Source: Phycisphaerae bacterium (GTDB lineage Bacteria; Planctomycetota; Phycisphaerae; Tepidisphaerales; Tepidisphaeraceae). From it: 50,568 nt of DNA. The DNA lies in NCBI GenBank assembly GCA_025936175.1, contig JAICTV010000008.1, positions 1 through 50,568 of the forward strand, in the 5' to 3' direction. Of the stretch, positions 44,198 through 50,568 are shown one piece after another. The stretch's first letter is position 1, and each line of letters starts with the position of its first letter. Below the pieces are notes generated by a model. That model did no database searches, was not told the DNA's origin, and saw only the letters and a program-made list of their open reading frames with translations. Made by a program: the position numbers and the translations under genes.

Positions 44198-44989
44198 ATG
44201 ACCTTCCCCGTCGAGTTCCATATCCTCGGCCGGTCGTTCCCCGCCCACCCGGTCATGGAAGTCCTCGCCTACACCGGCGGCTTTCAGCTCTACCTGCGCC
44301 TCCGCCGTCGCAAGCGCTTCCGCGAATCAGCGATCCCGTTCGATCAGACGATGTGGCTTCTCGTCGGCTGCGTCTTCGGCGCGCTGGTCGGATCGAAGCT
44401 CCTCGCCTGGGCCGAGTCTCCGCTCGACTACTGGCACGCCCGCGCCGACCCGCGCGTTTGGCTCGGCGGAAAAACGATCGTCGGCGGACTGCTCGGCGGA
44501 TGGATCGGCGTCGAGATCGTCAAATCGCGCCTCCGCATCCGCCACTCCACCGGCGACGCATTCGTCTTCCCGCTCATCCTCGGCATCGCCGTCGGCCGCA
44601 TCGGCTGCTTCCTCACCGGCCTGCCCGACCACACCTACGGCAACTTCACGAACCTCCCCTGGGCCGTGAACTTCGGCGACGGTCCCCGCCACCCGACACA
44701 GCTCTACGAGATCGCCTTTCTGATCTGCCTCGGCGTCGCCCTGGCGATCCGCGCCCGCCGACCGATGTGGAACGGACGACTCTTTCGCCTCTTCATGCTC
44801 GGCTACCTCGGATTTCGTTTCCTGATCGAGTTCATCAAGCCGACGTACAAGCCGTGGCTGGGACTCAGCGCGATTCAACTTGCGTCGCTCATTGGCGTGA
44901 TCTGGTGCGCGCGATCGCTGCTGCGAGCGAAAACTCGATGGCGACACACAATCGCGACGGAGGTGACGTCAAATGAATGCGCCGCATGA
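44198..44989 (+). CDS. Lgt-like protein (prolipoprotein diacylglyceryl transferase family), altered active site
   Basis: A 263-residue polytopic membrane protein of about seven helices. Lgt moves diacylglycerol from phosphatidylglycerol to lipoprotein cysteines. Visible family parts are GGLLGGWIG, the GRIGCFLTG segment (R134, equivalent to E. coli R143), HPTQLYE, and GYLGFRFLIEF with the Y-x-x-x-R pair. The HGGL motif histidine (H103 in E. coli) is V95 here and RIGNF reads RIGCF, so this may be a paralogue with a different acceptor. It is the first gene of a six-gene operon. Confidence 0.82.
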   Translation: MTFPVEFHILGRSFPAHPVMEVLAYTGGFQLYLRLRRRKRFRESAIPFDQTMWLLVGCVFGALVGSKLLAWAESPLDYWHARADPRVWLGGKTIVGGLLGGWIGVEIVKSRLRIRHSTGDAFVFPLILGIAVGRIGCFLTGLPDHTYGNFTNLPWAVNFGDGPRHPTQLYEIAFLICLGVALAIRARRPMWNGRLFRLFMLGYLGFRFLIEFIKPTYKPWLGLSAIQLASLIGVIWCARSLLRAKTRWRHTIATEVTSNECAA

Positions 44990-45710
44990 CGATTCCGCGT
45001 GGCTCGACGCCGCGCGCGTCGAAGCGTGGGCGGGCGAGATCCGCGTGAACCTCGTCCGGCTGATCGCGATCCTGCTCTTCTACTGCCGGCACCTCTTCGA
45101 AGTCTTCGTCAGCCCGGCCAATTCGCCCGCGCGCGGGCACTATCACATCGTCGTCACGGCGATCGCGCTCGCGTGGGCGAGCGAGGCGATCATCCTGCAC
45201 GTCTGGCTCTCGCGCCGGCAGTTTCGCGAGTGGCTCAAATACGCGGCGGTGCTGTGGGACACGCTGATGGTGACGCTCATTTGCGTGGCCGCGGGCTCGC
45301 CCGCGACGCCGCTGGCGCTGCTTTACTTCGGCATCATCGCGTCGGCGCCGCTGCGGTTGTCGCTGCGGCTCGTGTACATCGCGACCGCCGCCGCGATGCT
45401 CGGGTACCTCTTTCTGCTCGGCTACTACGCGTGGTACGTCATCGGTTTCCATCGCTACTACGCGACGCCGGAGCTGCGCATCAGCCGATCGACCGAGGCG
45501 ATCACGCTGCTCACGCTGCTCGTGTGCGGGCTGTTCGCGGGACAGGTCGTGCGACAGACAAGGCGCATCGTCATTCTCGGCTCGCTCATCCGCGCCGTTG
45601 CCGATGACCGGGAGGGCGAGGCTCCCGCCGAGCCGATTCCTCGGGTGAGCGCACAAACGGCTCGGCAGGAGCCCCGCCCTCCCCGCAATGAAGCCGGGGG
45701 TGATCGATGA
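44973..45710 (+). CDS. Six-helix membrane protein, unknown, with repeat-encoded tail
   Basis: A 245-residue protein with about six membrane helices after residue 25, resembling a membrane-sensor input region (as in histidine kinases) without any output domain. It overlaps the Lgt-like gene by 17 bases and the next gene by 4 bases. The last ~33 residues, starting at EGEAPAEP and ending in basic residues, are encoded by an inverted repeat (45610-45683) and are probably not part of the original protein. Function unknown. Confidence 0.72.
   Translation: MNAPHDDSAWLDAARVEAWAGEIRVNLVRLIAILLFYCRHLFEVFVSPANSPARGHYHIVVTAIALAWASEAIILHVWLSRRQFREWLKYAAVLWDTLMVTLICVAAGSPATPLALLYFGIIASAPLRLSLRLVYIATAAAMLGYLFLLGYYAWYVIGFHRYYATPELRISRSTEAITLLTLLVCGLFAGQVVRQTRRIVILGSLIRAVADDREGEAPAEPIPRVSAQTARQEPRPPRNEAGGDR
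45610..45683. repeat. Inverted repeat inside the end of the six-helix membrane gene
   Basis: Arms 45610-45634 and 45659-45683 match at 23 of 25 positions with a 24-base loop. The arm core is that of the element at 34375-34451. The reading frame passes through it to a stop at 45708-45710. Confidence 0.85.
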
Positions 45711-46231
45711 ACTTCATCGCCCTCGTCTGCCCGCGCTGCGGCCGTCGGCTCACCGTCAGCGCGAACGCGCCGCGATTGATCACGTGCCCGAACTGTCTCG
45801 GGCGAATCGAGAATCCCGGCCCGCCGCCGGAGATGGAGCCGATCGCGTCTCAGCCGCCGCTGCCCGTCATGCCGCTGGAGCACGAGGCTTCGCGCGACGC
45901 CGCCGCCGCCAACGCCGGCGTCATCCTCATCGGCGCGGTGCTGGTGCTCGGCGTGCTGATGGCGCTCTTCTCCATCACACCCAGCGCGCGGGGGTACGCC
46001 GGGTCGTTCCTGCTCGTCGGCATCGTGCTGGCGATGATGATCGCGGTCGCCACCGTTATCGCGGCGGGAAGGCGTGTCGGACAGAAGTACACATCGCGTG
46101 AGTATTTCGCCGGCGCTGATACGCTGCTCGGCTGCCTCGGCCGCGCGGCGCTGGCATTTCTGATCGTCATTGGCGTCTGTGCGCTGATCTTCCTGAGCAT
46201 CTGCGGCGCGATCATCTTCTCGATCAAATAA
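45707..46231 (+). CDS. Zinc-ribbon protein with two to three membrane helices
   Basis: A 174-residue protein. The N-terminal ribbon is CPRCGRRL...CPNCLG (residues ~9-30), followed by a Pro/Glu linker and three hydrophobic segments (about 68-90, 96-118 and 140-170). It starts with ATG overlapping the preceding stop by 4 bases (ATGA), so it is translationally coupled. Unlike the ribbons at 31464 and 37912, it lacks the GYxLxGL signature, so it is a distant relative at best. Function unknown. Confidence 0.76.
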   Translation: MNFIALVCPRCGRRLTVSANAPRLITCPNCLGRIENPGPPPEMEPIASQPPLPVMPLEHEASRDAAAANAGVILIGAVLVLGVLMALFSITPSARGYAGSFLLVGIVLAMMIAVATVIAAGRRVGQKYTSREYFAGADTLLGCLGRAALAFLIVIGVCALIFLSICGAIIFSIK

Positions 46232-46275
46232 GCGTTGACCACGCGGGCGATACTTGTTAGCGTACGCTAATCTTT

Positions 46276-46752
46276 ATGCCCCTCCGCGCCAGAGCCATCC
46301 TCCTGCCGTTCGCGCTCCTGATCGTCGGCGGCTGGCTCTTGCAGGGCTGCCTTTATATCCCGACCTTCAACGCCCCACTGAGCGAAGATCCGTCGAAGCA
46401 GGTTGGAGGCGAGCACTCACGCAAGCCGCTCCGTGTGAACGGTGCGACGCGCGATGACGTCGAGCGAGTTCTCGGAATGCCGGAACGCGTCAACGTGGAC
46501 GGCACCGAGATCGTCTATGGCTGGGAGGCGCGCAAAGGCATCTGGGTCTATCCGCTCTGCTTCCAAACTGAGACCGACGATCAGCGTCGCGCGCTGCTGT
46601 TGCGTTTTGACGAACATGGCATGCTGCGGAGCTACGACGTCGGCCGGTACGGCGAACTGCTGCGTTCCCATCGATGGAATTACGGCGGTCGCCTGCGACA
46701 ATCGCCGTCGCCGCCGCCCGGCGCGCCTTATCGAACGATTCCTCCGACCTGA
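46276..46752 (+). CDS. Lipoprotein with BamE/SmpA-like domain
   Basis: A 158-residue lipoprotein with lipobox LQG-C (C25) after a clear hydrophobic signal. The mature region holds GATRDDVERVLGMPERV, the helix-turn-loop typical of SmpA/BamE folds, followed by strands YGWEARKG and LLLRFDEHGML. The C-terminus is Pro/Arg-rich. It lies 44 bases after the zinc-ribbon gene and only 2 bases before the radical SAM gene. Whether it is a general outer-membrane factor or a partner of the radical SAM enzyme is unclear. Confidence 0.8.
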   Translation: MPLRARAILLPFALLIVGGWLLQGCLYIPTFNAPLSEDPSKQVGGEHSRKPLRVNGATRDDVERVLGMPERVNVDGTEIVYGWEARKGIWVYPLCFQTETDDQRRALLLRFDEHGMLRSYDVGRYGELLRSHRWNYGGRLRQSPSPPPGAPYRTIPPT

Positions 46753-46754
46753 GA

Positions 46755-48206
46755 ATGGCGCCAATGTCCGATCGACCTTATCTTTTCTACGAGCTGACCA
46801 ACTCGCTGTGCGCGACGTGCCTGCGCAAGGTCGAGGCGAAGGTCGTCATCGAAGGTGATCGCGTCTACCTCCACAAGTGGTGCCCCGAGCATCGATTCCA
46901 GAAAGTGCTGATCTCGACAGATGTCGAGTACTTCAAGCTGTCCCGGCAGACGCTCAAGGCCGGGCAGATGCCGCGGAAGTTCAACACGCCGATCAAGTAC
47001 GGCTGCCCGTACGACTGCGGATTGTGTCCGGATCACGAACAGCACTCGTGCCTGACGCTGATCGAGATCACCGACGGCTGCAATCTCGCGTGCCCGATCT
47101 GCTACAGCGAATCCTCGCCGGCGCGCGTGTCGTCTCATCGCAGCCTCGAGCAGATCGAGTTCATGCTCGATCGCTGCGTCGAGAACGAAGGCGAGCCGGA
47201 CGTCGTGCAGATCAGCGGCGGCGAGCCGACGATCCATCCGCAGTTCTGGCAGATCCTCGACGCCGCCAAGCGAAGGCCGATCAAGCACCTGATGCTGAAC
47301 ACCAACGGCATTCGCATCGCGAGCGATCGGGATTTCGCGCGGCGGCTGAAGGATTACATGCCGGGGTTCGAAGTCTATCTGCAGTACGACTCATCGCGCC
47401 CGTCGCGCCTTCGCGAGCTGCGCGGCGAAGATCTGACCGACGTCCGCCGGCGCGCGATCGAGCATCTGAACGAGCACAACGTCTCGACCACGCTCGTCGT
47501 GACGCTCAAGAAGGGCCTGAATGATGATGAAATCGGCGAAATCCTCGATTTCGCGCTGAAGCAGCGTTGCGTGCGCGGCGTGACATTCCAGCCGATCCAG
47601 CACGCCGGCCGGGCGGACGATTTCGATCCCGCGACCGATCGCCTGACGCTCAGCGAAGTTCGCCAGCAGATCCTCAAGCAGCATTCGCTCTTCAAGCCGC
47701 GCGACATCGTGCCGGTGCCGTGTCATCCGGATTGCCTCGCGATGGCGTACGCACTCAAGCTCGATGATTGCGTCACGCCGCTCACCGGCATGATCGACCC
47801 GCAGCTCCTGCTGCACGGCGAAGGCAGCACGATCATGTACGAGCAGAACCGCCCGCTGCGCGAGCTGCTGTTCAAAATCTTCTCCACCGGCGCGAGCCCA
47901 TCAAGCAGTGCGACGTCGCTGCGGCAATTGCTCTGCTGCCTGCCGCAGGTCGCCGTGCCGGGACACGTCACCTACAACAACATCTTCCGCGTGATCATCA
48001 TGCAGTTCCTCGACCCACATAATTTCGACGTGCGCAGCGTGAAGAAGAGCTGCGTGCACATCATCCATCCGGACGGGCGGATCATCCCGTTCGACACGTA
48101 CAACCTGTTCTATCGCGACGGGAAGGAGAAACAGCTCGATACGCTGCGCGGCGGCGATCGGCTCACCAGTTTGAGCATTAACGGCGAGAGGACGATTCAC
48201 GCGTGA
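46755..48206 (+). CDS. Radical SAM enzyme similar to archaeal tetraether lipid synthase (Tes/MJ0619 type)
   Basis: A 483-residue radical SAM protein. An N-terminal C19-x2-C22...C43-P-E-H site resembles a rubredoxin-like iron centre. GCPYDCGLCPDH (C84, C88, C91) gives a first auxiliary cluster site, and the SAM [4Fe-4S] motif is C109-x3-C113-x2-C116 in CNLACPIC, followed by QISGGEPT. The C-terminal SCVHIIHPDGRIIPF is also typical of this family, known from MJ0619, which joins lipid alkyl chains. ATG 46755 or 46764 may start it. It is coupled to the lipoprotein and the next gene. The reaction here is inferred, not shown. Confidence 0.87.
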   Translation: MAPMSDRPYLFYELTNSLCATCLRKVEAKVVIEGDRVYLHKWCPEHRFQKVLISTDVEYFKLSRQTLKAGQMPRKFNTPIKYGCPYDCGLCPDHEQHSCLTLIEITDGCNLACPICYSESSPARVSSHRSLEQIEFMLDRCVENEGEPDVVQISGGEPTIHPQFWQILDAAKRRPIKHLMLNTNGIRIASDRDFARRLKDYMPGFEVYLQYDSSRPSRLRELRGEDLTDVRRRAIEHLNEHNVSTTLVVTLKKGLNDDEIGEILDFALKQRCVRGVTFQPIQHAGRADDFDPATDRLTLSEVRQQILKQHSLFKPRDIVPVPCHPDCLAMAYALKLDDCVTPLTGMIDPQLLLHGEGSTIMYEQNRPLRELLFKIFSTGASPSSSATSLRQLLCCLPQVAVPGHVTYNNIFRVIIMQFLDPHNFDVRSVKKSCVHIIHPDGRIIPFDTYNLFYRDGKEKQLDTLRGGDRLTSLSINGERTIHA

Positions 48207-48541
48207 GCGATGCGGGCGGCCAACAACCCGATGATCGGCAGCGGCCGCTGGAATATCGGTCCGGCGTTGATGAAGCTCGCGATCGTCCCTGGCCGCATGG
48301 TTTCCAAGTATTGCTTGGTGCGATGACATCCGTAATCGTGATCGCCTTTGGCGTCTTCTTCTCCTTCGCGATCAACGACAAGGTCGCGCCCATCATCGTG
48401 CTGGTGCTGCTTTCGATCGGACTCGGAGCGCTCGGCGCACACGCACACACGGACCCGCGCCGCCGCGGTTACGCATTCGGCCTCTGGCTCGGCATCGGTT
48501 TGATGCTGCTGTGCGAAGGCGTGTGCTTTTCTGCAATGTGA
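48203..48541 (+). CDS. Small three-helix membrane protein, last gene of the operon
   Basis: A 112-residue protein with a polar N-terminus of ~35 residues and three hydrophobic helices (about 37-58, 61-80 and 91-109). GTG 48203 overlaps the radical SAM stop by 4 bases (GTGA), so it is translationally coupled and probably functions with that enzyme. No family is recognised. A hairpin-like sequence follows at 48547-48575 (TTTGGCG/CGCCAAA), but without a T-run, so it is not called a terminator. Confidence 0.7.
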   Translation: MSDAGGQQPDDRQRPLEYRSGVDEARDRPWPHGFQVLLGAMTSVIVIAFGVFFSFAINDKVAPIIVLVLLSIGLGALGAHAHTDPRRRGYAFGLWLGIGLMLLCEGVCFSAM

Positions 48542-48681
48542 TGCGATTTGGCGTAAGTCCTTATTTTTCGCCAAAGCGCGAAAAAATCGCGGACAAATCG
48601 TTATGCGGCCTGGAGTAGGAACGCCTCGTACGCCGCCGCCTGCCGGACGATTCGATGCTTGGATGAGTCATGAGTCGTCGG

Positions 48682-48758
48682 CGTAGCATCGTGCGGCTAA
48701 CGCGACGGCAGAGGTGCTGGGCGAAAAATCGTCCCGCGTGAATGCGATTGATGCTACG
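48682..48758. repeat. Short-armed inverted repeat across the FAH-family stop codon
   Basis: CGTAGCATC (48682-48690) and GATGCTACG (48750-48758) are perfectly inverted; 48754-48756 is the TAG stop (minus strand) of the downstream gene. The CGTAGCAT core is shared with the element at 28648-28717. Confidence 0.6.
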
Positions 48759-49554
48759 TCTCCGCAGTCACCGGATTTTCCAGCGTTCCAATTTTTTCGA
48801 TCTCGACCGCCACGGTATCCCCCGCCTTCATCCACACGGGCGGCGTGCGCGCAAAGCCAACGCCCTGCGGCGTGCCGGTGAGCAGCACCGCGCCGGGGCG
48901 GAGGGTCATCGTGCTGCTCAAACTTTCGATCAGCGCGGGCACGTCGAAGATCATGTCGGCGGTCGTGTGGTCCTGCATGACGTTGCCGTTGAGGATCGTC
49001 TTGAGCTTGAGCGCGTTGGGATTGGGGATCTCGTCCTTCGTTACGATGCAGGGGCCGAGCGGGCAGAAGCCGTCGAAGCTTTTGCCGCGCGCGAACTGTC
49101 CGCCGCCCAGGGATTTTTCGCGCTGCCAGTCGCGCGCGGAGACGTCGTTGGCGATCGTGTACCCGAAGACGTAATCGAGCGCGCGGTCGCGACTGACGTG
49201 CTTCGCGGCTTTGCCGATGACGACGGCGAGCTCGCCCTCGTAATCGATCTTGTCACTGCGCATGGGGATCGGGATCGGGTCGAGCGGGTTGTTCAGCGTG
49301 TTGCTGGCCTTGATGAACAGCATCGGATTCTGCGGGATGCCCGAGCCGCTCTCGGCGGCGTGCTCGCGGTAGTTGATGCCGATGCAGAGGATATCGGTCG
49401 GGACGATCGGGGCGAGGAGCTTCTCGATCTTGAACATTTGATCGGTCACCCGCCACTGGCCGAAGAGACCTCCGTCGATGATCCGGGCGAATTCGCCATC
49501 GACATCCTCGCCCAGGTGCGTCTGCCCGCCGGAAATAAACCGAACGATTCGCAT
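48754..49554 (-). CDS. Fumarylacetoacetate hydrolase family enzyme
   Basis: A 266-residue FAH-fold protein. INYREHAAESG carries the catalytic-helix motif, YEGELAVVIGKAAKHV holds the metal glutamate, GYTIANDVSARDWQ is the most conserved block, and LLTGTPQGVG closes the site. Family members hydrolyse or decarboxylate β-diketone or oxo-acid compounds with Mg2+; a 2-hydroxyhepta-2,4-diene-1,7-dioate isomerase or acylpyruvase role is possible. The start at ATG 49554 is close to a divergent promoter. No aromatic-degradation genes are nearby. Confidence 0.9.
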   Translation of the reverse strand: MRIVRFISGGQTHLGEDVDGEFARIIDGGLFGQWRVTDQMFKIEKLLAPIVPTDILCIGINYREHAAESGSGIPQNPMLFIKASNTLNNPLDPIPIPMRSDKIDYEGELAVVIGKAAKHVSRDRALDYVFGYTIANDVSARDWQREKSLGGGQFARGKSFDGFCPLGPCIVTKDEIPNPNALKLKTILNGNVMQDHTTADMIFDVPALIESLSSTMTLRPGAVLLTGTPQGVGFARTPPVWMKAGDTVAVEIEKIGTLENPVTAET

Positions 49555-49588
49555 GTTGCGAAAACTAAGCGAACGCAGCGGCTTTGGC

Positions 49589-49594
49589 TATAAT
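49589..49594 (+). promoter_or_regulatory. -10 box (TATAAT) for the prepilin-like gene
   Basis: GGCTATAATG lies 56 bases before ATG 49651. The -35 is weak. The predicted leader is about 50 bases. Confidence 0.5.
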
Positions 49595-49650
49595 GCCGCC
49601 GCTTTCGGGCTTCACGTCGTAACGCTGCATCGGCACAGGGAACGGAAACT

Positions 49651-50568
49651 ATGCGGCGAAAGTCGCGCGCCGGATTCACGCTGGTCGAGCTGCCCGCAGT
49701 GAGCGAGAGGGAAATCGCAGGTTTCACCCTCGTCGAACTGCTGGTGGTGATCGGCATCATCGCGGTGCTGATCTGCATCACGCTGAGCAGCGTCGCCGCG
49801 GCGCGGCGGCAGGCGAACCTCGTCGTCTGCGCCGCCAACCTCCGCCAGGTCGCGCACGCGTGCATGCTCCACGCGCACGATCACCGCGGGTATCTTCCGC
49901 TCGCGGGCCTGCTGACGATCGATCAGAACATCCCGTGGGGCCCGCAGGTCATCGCCATCGGCACCAGCGACACGGAGCAGAAGCGATACACGTACGCTTC
50001 GGCGCCCGGCACCGGCGTGGCGCAGATGATCGTCCCGCTCCCCGCCGCCACCGCGCCGTACCTGCTCAACCGTCACCTCGCCTACGACAACTGGAACACG
50101 CTCGACCAGCAGCTCAACAACAACCGCGGCGTCTGGCAGATGTTCATGTGCCCCTCGACCGATGCGATGCAGCGCGACCGCGCCGGCTTGGGCGCCGGCG
50201 ACGCCACCGTCGTCGGACAAGGCACGATGATGTCGGTCTCCACCGGCAACTTCATGAGCTTCTTCTGGTCCACCAACAGCGACTTCGCCATCAACGAAGG
50301 CGTCTTCGGCTACGACTACCGTCCGCGCTACGGCAACCGCCGGCTGGCGGGAAACCTCGGACGGATTCAGCGTCCGTCGGAGCTGGTGCTCTTTTGCGAC
50401 GCGAAGAACGCGAGGCAGGTCGATCCGACCTTCCCGTCGAGCTTTCGCGATCCGTGGATCATGATGTCGCCGACGCTCGACGGCGCGCAGCCGGTGACGC
50501 TGGCGGACGTGCTCGCGCAGAATGCCGCCAGCGTGATGCCCTACCGTGCGCAGCTCGACAAGCTCCGC
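49651..50568 (+). CDS. Prepilin-type pseudopilin-like protein, 3' end missing
   Basis: A reading frame of 306 codons open to the right edge. The N-terminus MRRKSRAGFTLVELPAV is followed by a second, complete prepilin peptidase motif, GFTLVELLVVIGIIAVL, with its hydrophobic helix. The mature part resembles the large planctomycete families of exported proteins with pseudopilin-like starts (LRQVAHACMLHAHDHRGYLPL and CPSTDA). The type II secretion-like machinery that would process it is not encoded here. GGGAACGG near 49638-49645 may act as a weak Shine-Dalgarno sequence for ATG 49651. Function unknown. Confidence 0.88.
   Translation, partial: MRRKSRAGFTLVELPAVSEREIAGFTLVELLVVIGIIAVLICITLSSVAAARRQANLVVCAANLRQVAHACMLHAHDHRGYLPLAGLLTIDQNIPWGPQVIAIGTSDTEQKRYTYASAPGTGVAQMIVPLPAATAPYLLNRHLAYDNWNTLDQQLNNNRGVWQMFMCPSTDAMQRDRAGLGAGDATVVGQGTMMSVSTGNFMSFFWSTNSDFAINEGVFGYDYRPRYGNRRLAGNLGRIQRPSELVLFCDAKNARQVDPTFPSSFRDPWIMMSPTLDGAQPVTLADVLAQNAASVMPYRAQLDKLR

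Noticed and set aside
48547..48600. Hairpin after the last operon gene as a terminator
   Set aside because: The stem is short, the loop long (15 bases) and there is no T-run on the plus strand.

Overview
The window reads as a GC-rich, gene-dense chromosomal segment of a planctomycete, most likely from the Phycisphaerae. This is inferred from gene content, not from an rRNA or marker phylogeny. Pointers are a prepilin-like protein with a doubled cleavage motif, a secreted protein ending in a PLPAA-type (PEP-CTERM-like) sorting tail, several small zinc-ribbon membrane proteins, a very large PQQ-propeller/TPR protein, and many non-SD starts close behind TANNNT boxes. No rRNA, tRNA, phage, transposase or CRISPR array was seen. 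The window cuts a gene at each end.

Layout. 1-2.5 kb: a coiled-coil/BRCT-like protein (5' cut) and an aspartate-type aminotransferase. 2.5-7.6 kb (minus): a MacAB-TolC-like tripartite efflux operon with ATPase and permease on separate chains. 7.7-10 kb: a SPOR lipoprotein divergent from an acyl-CoA ligase. 10-14.8 kb (minus): a siroheme/heme operon (precorrin-2 dehydrogenase, HemX/CcsA-like protein, HemA) ending in a glycosyltransferase-39-like membrane protein. 14.8-24 kb: DUF488 protein, BamE-like lipoprotein, MTA phosphorylase, a 1590-residue propeller protein, NifU-like protein, TadA, a kinase-like protein and the sorting-tail protein. 24-34 kb: GalE, an HNH-associated-repeat protein, TruB, a cold-shock protein, SdhC-DinB-SdhA without SdhB, a lipoprotein, a zinc-ribbon membrane protein, an HDAC-family deacetylase and an M19 dipeptidase. 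34-44 kb: dipeptide epimerase plus NlpC/P60 (muropeptide recycling), GNAT, zinc-ribbon membrane protein, PfkB kinase, tandem retropepsin, ankyrin protein and a Gfo/Idh oxidoreductase. 44.2-48.5 kb: a tight six-gene operon with an Lgt-like protein, membrane proteins, a BamE-like lipoprotein and a radical SAM enzyme resembling archaeal tetraether lipid synthase (Tes). 48.7-50.6 kb: an FAH-family hydrolase and the prepilin-like protein (3' cut).

Two things stand out. First, the Lgt-like/radical SAM operon is a candidate membrane-lipid or lipoprotein modification system. Second, several families of imperfect inverted repeats fill the intergenic spaces. They often overlap stop codons, once contain a start codon, and twice lie inside reading frames, where they add protein sequence. 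All calls come from reading the sequence; no database search was run.
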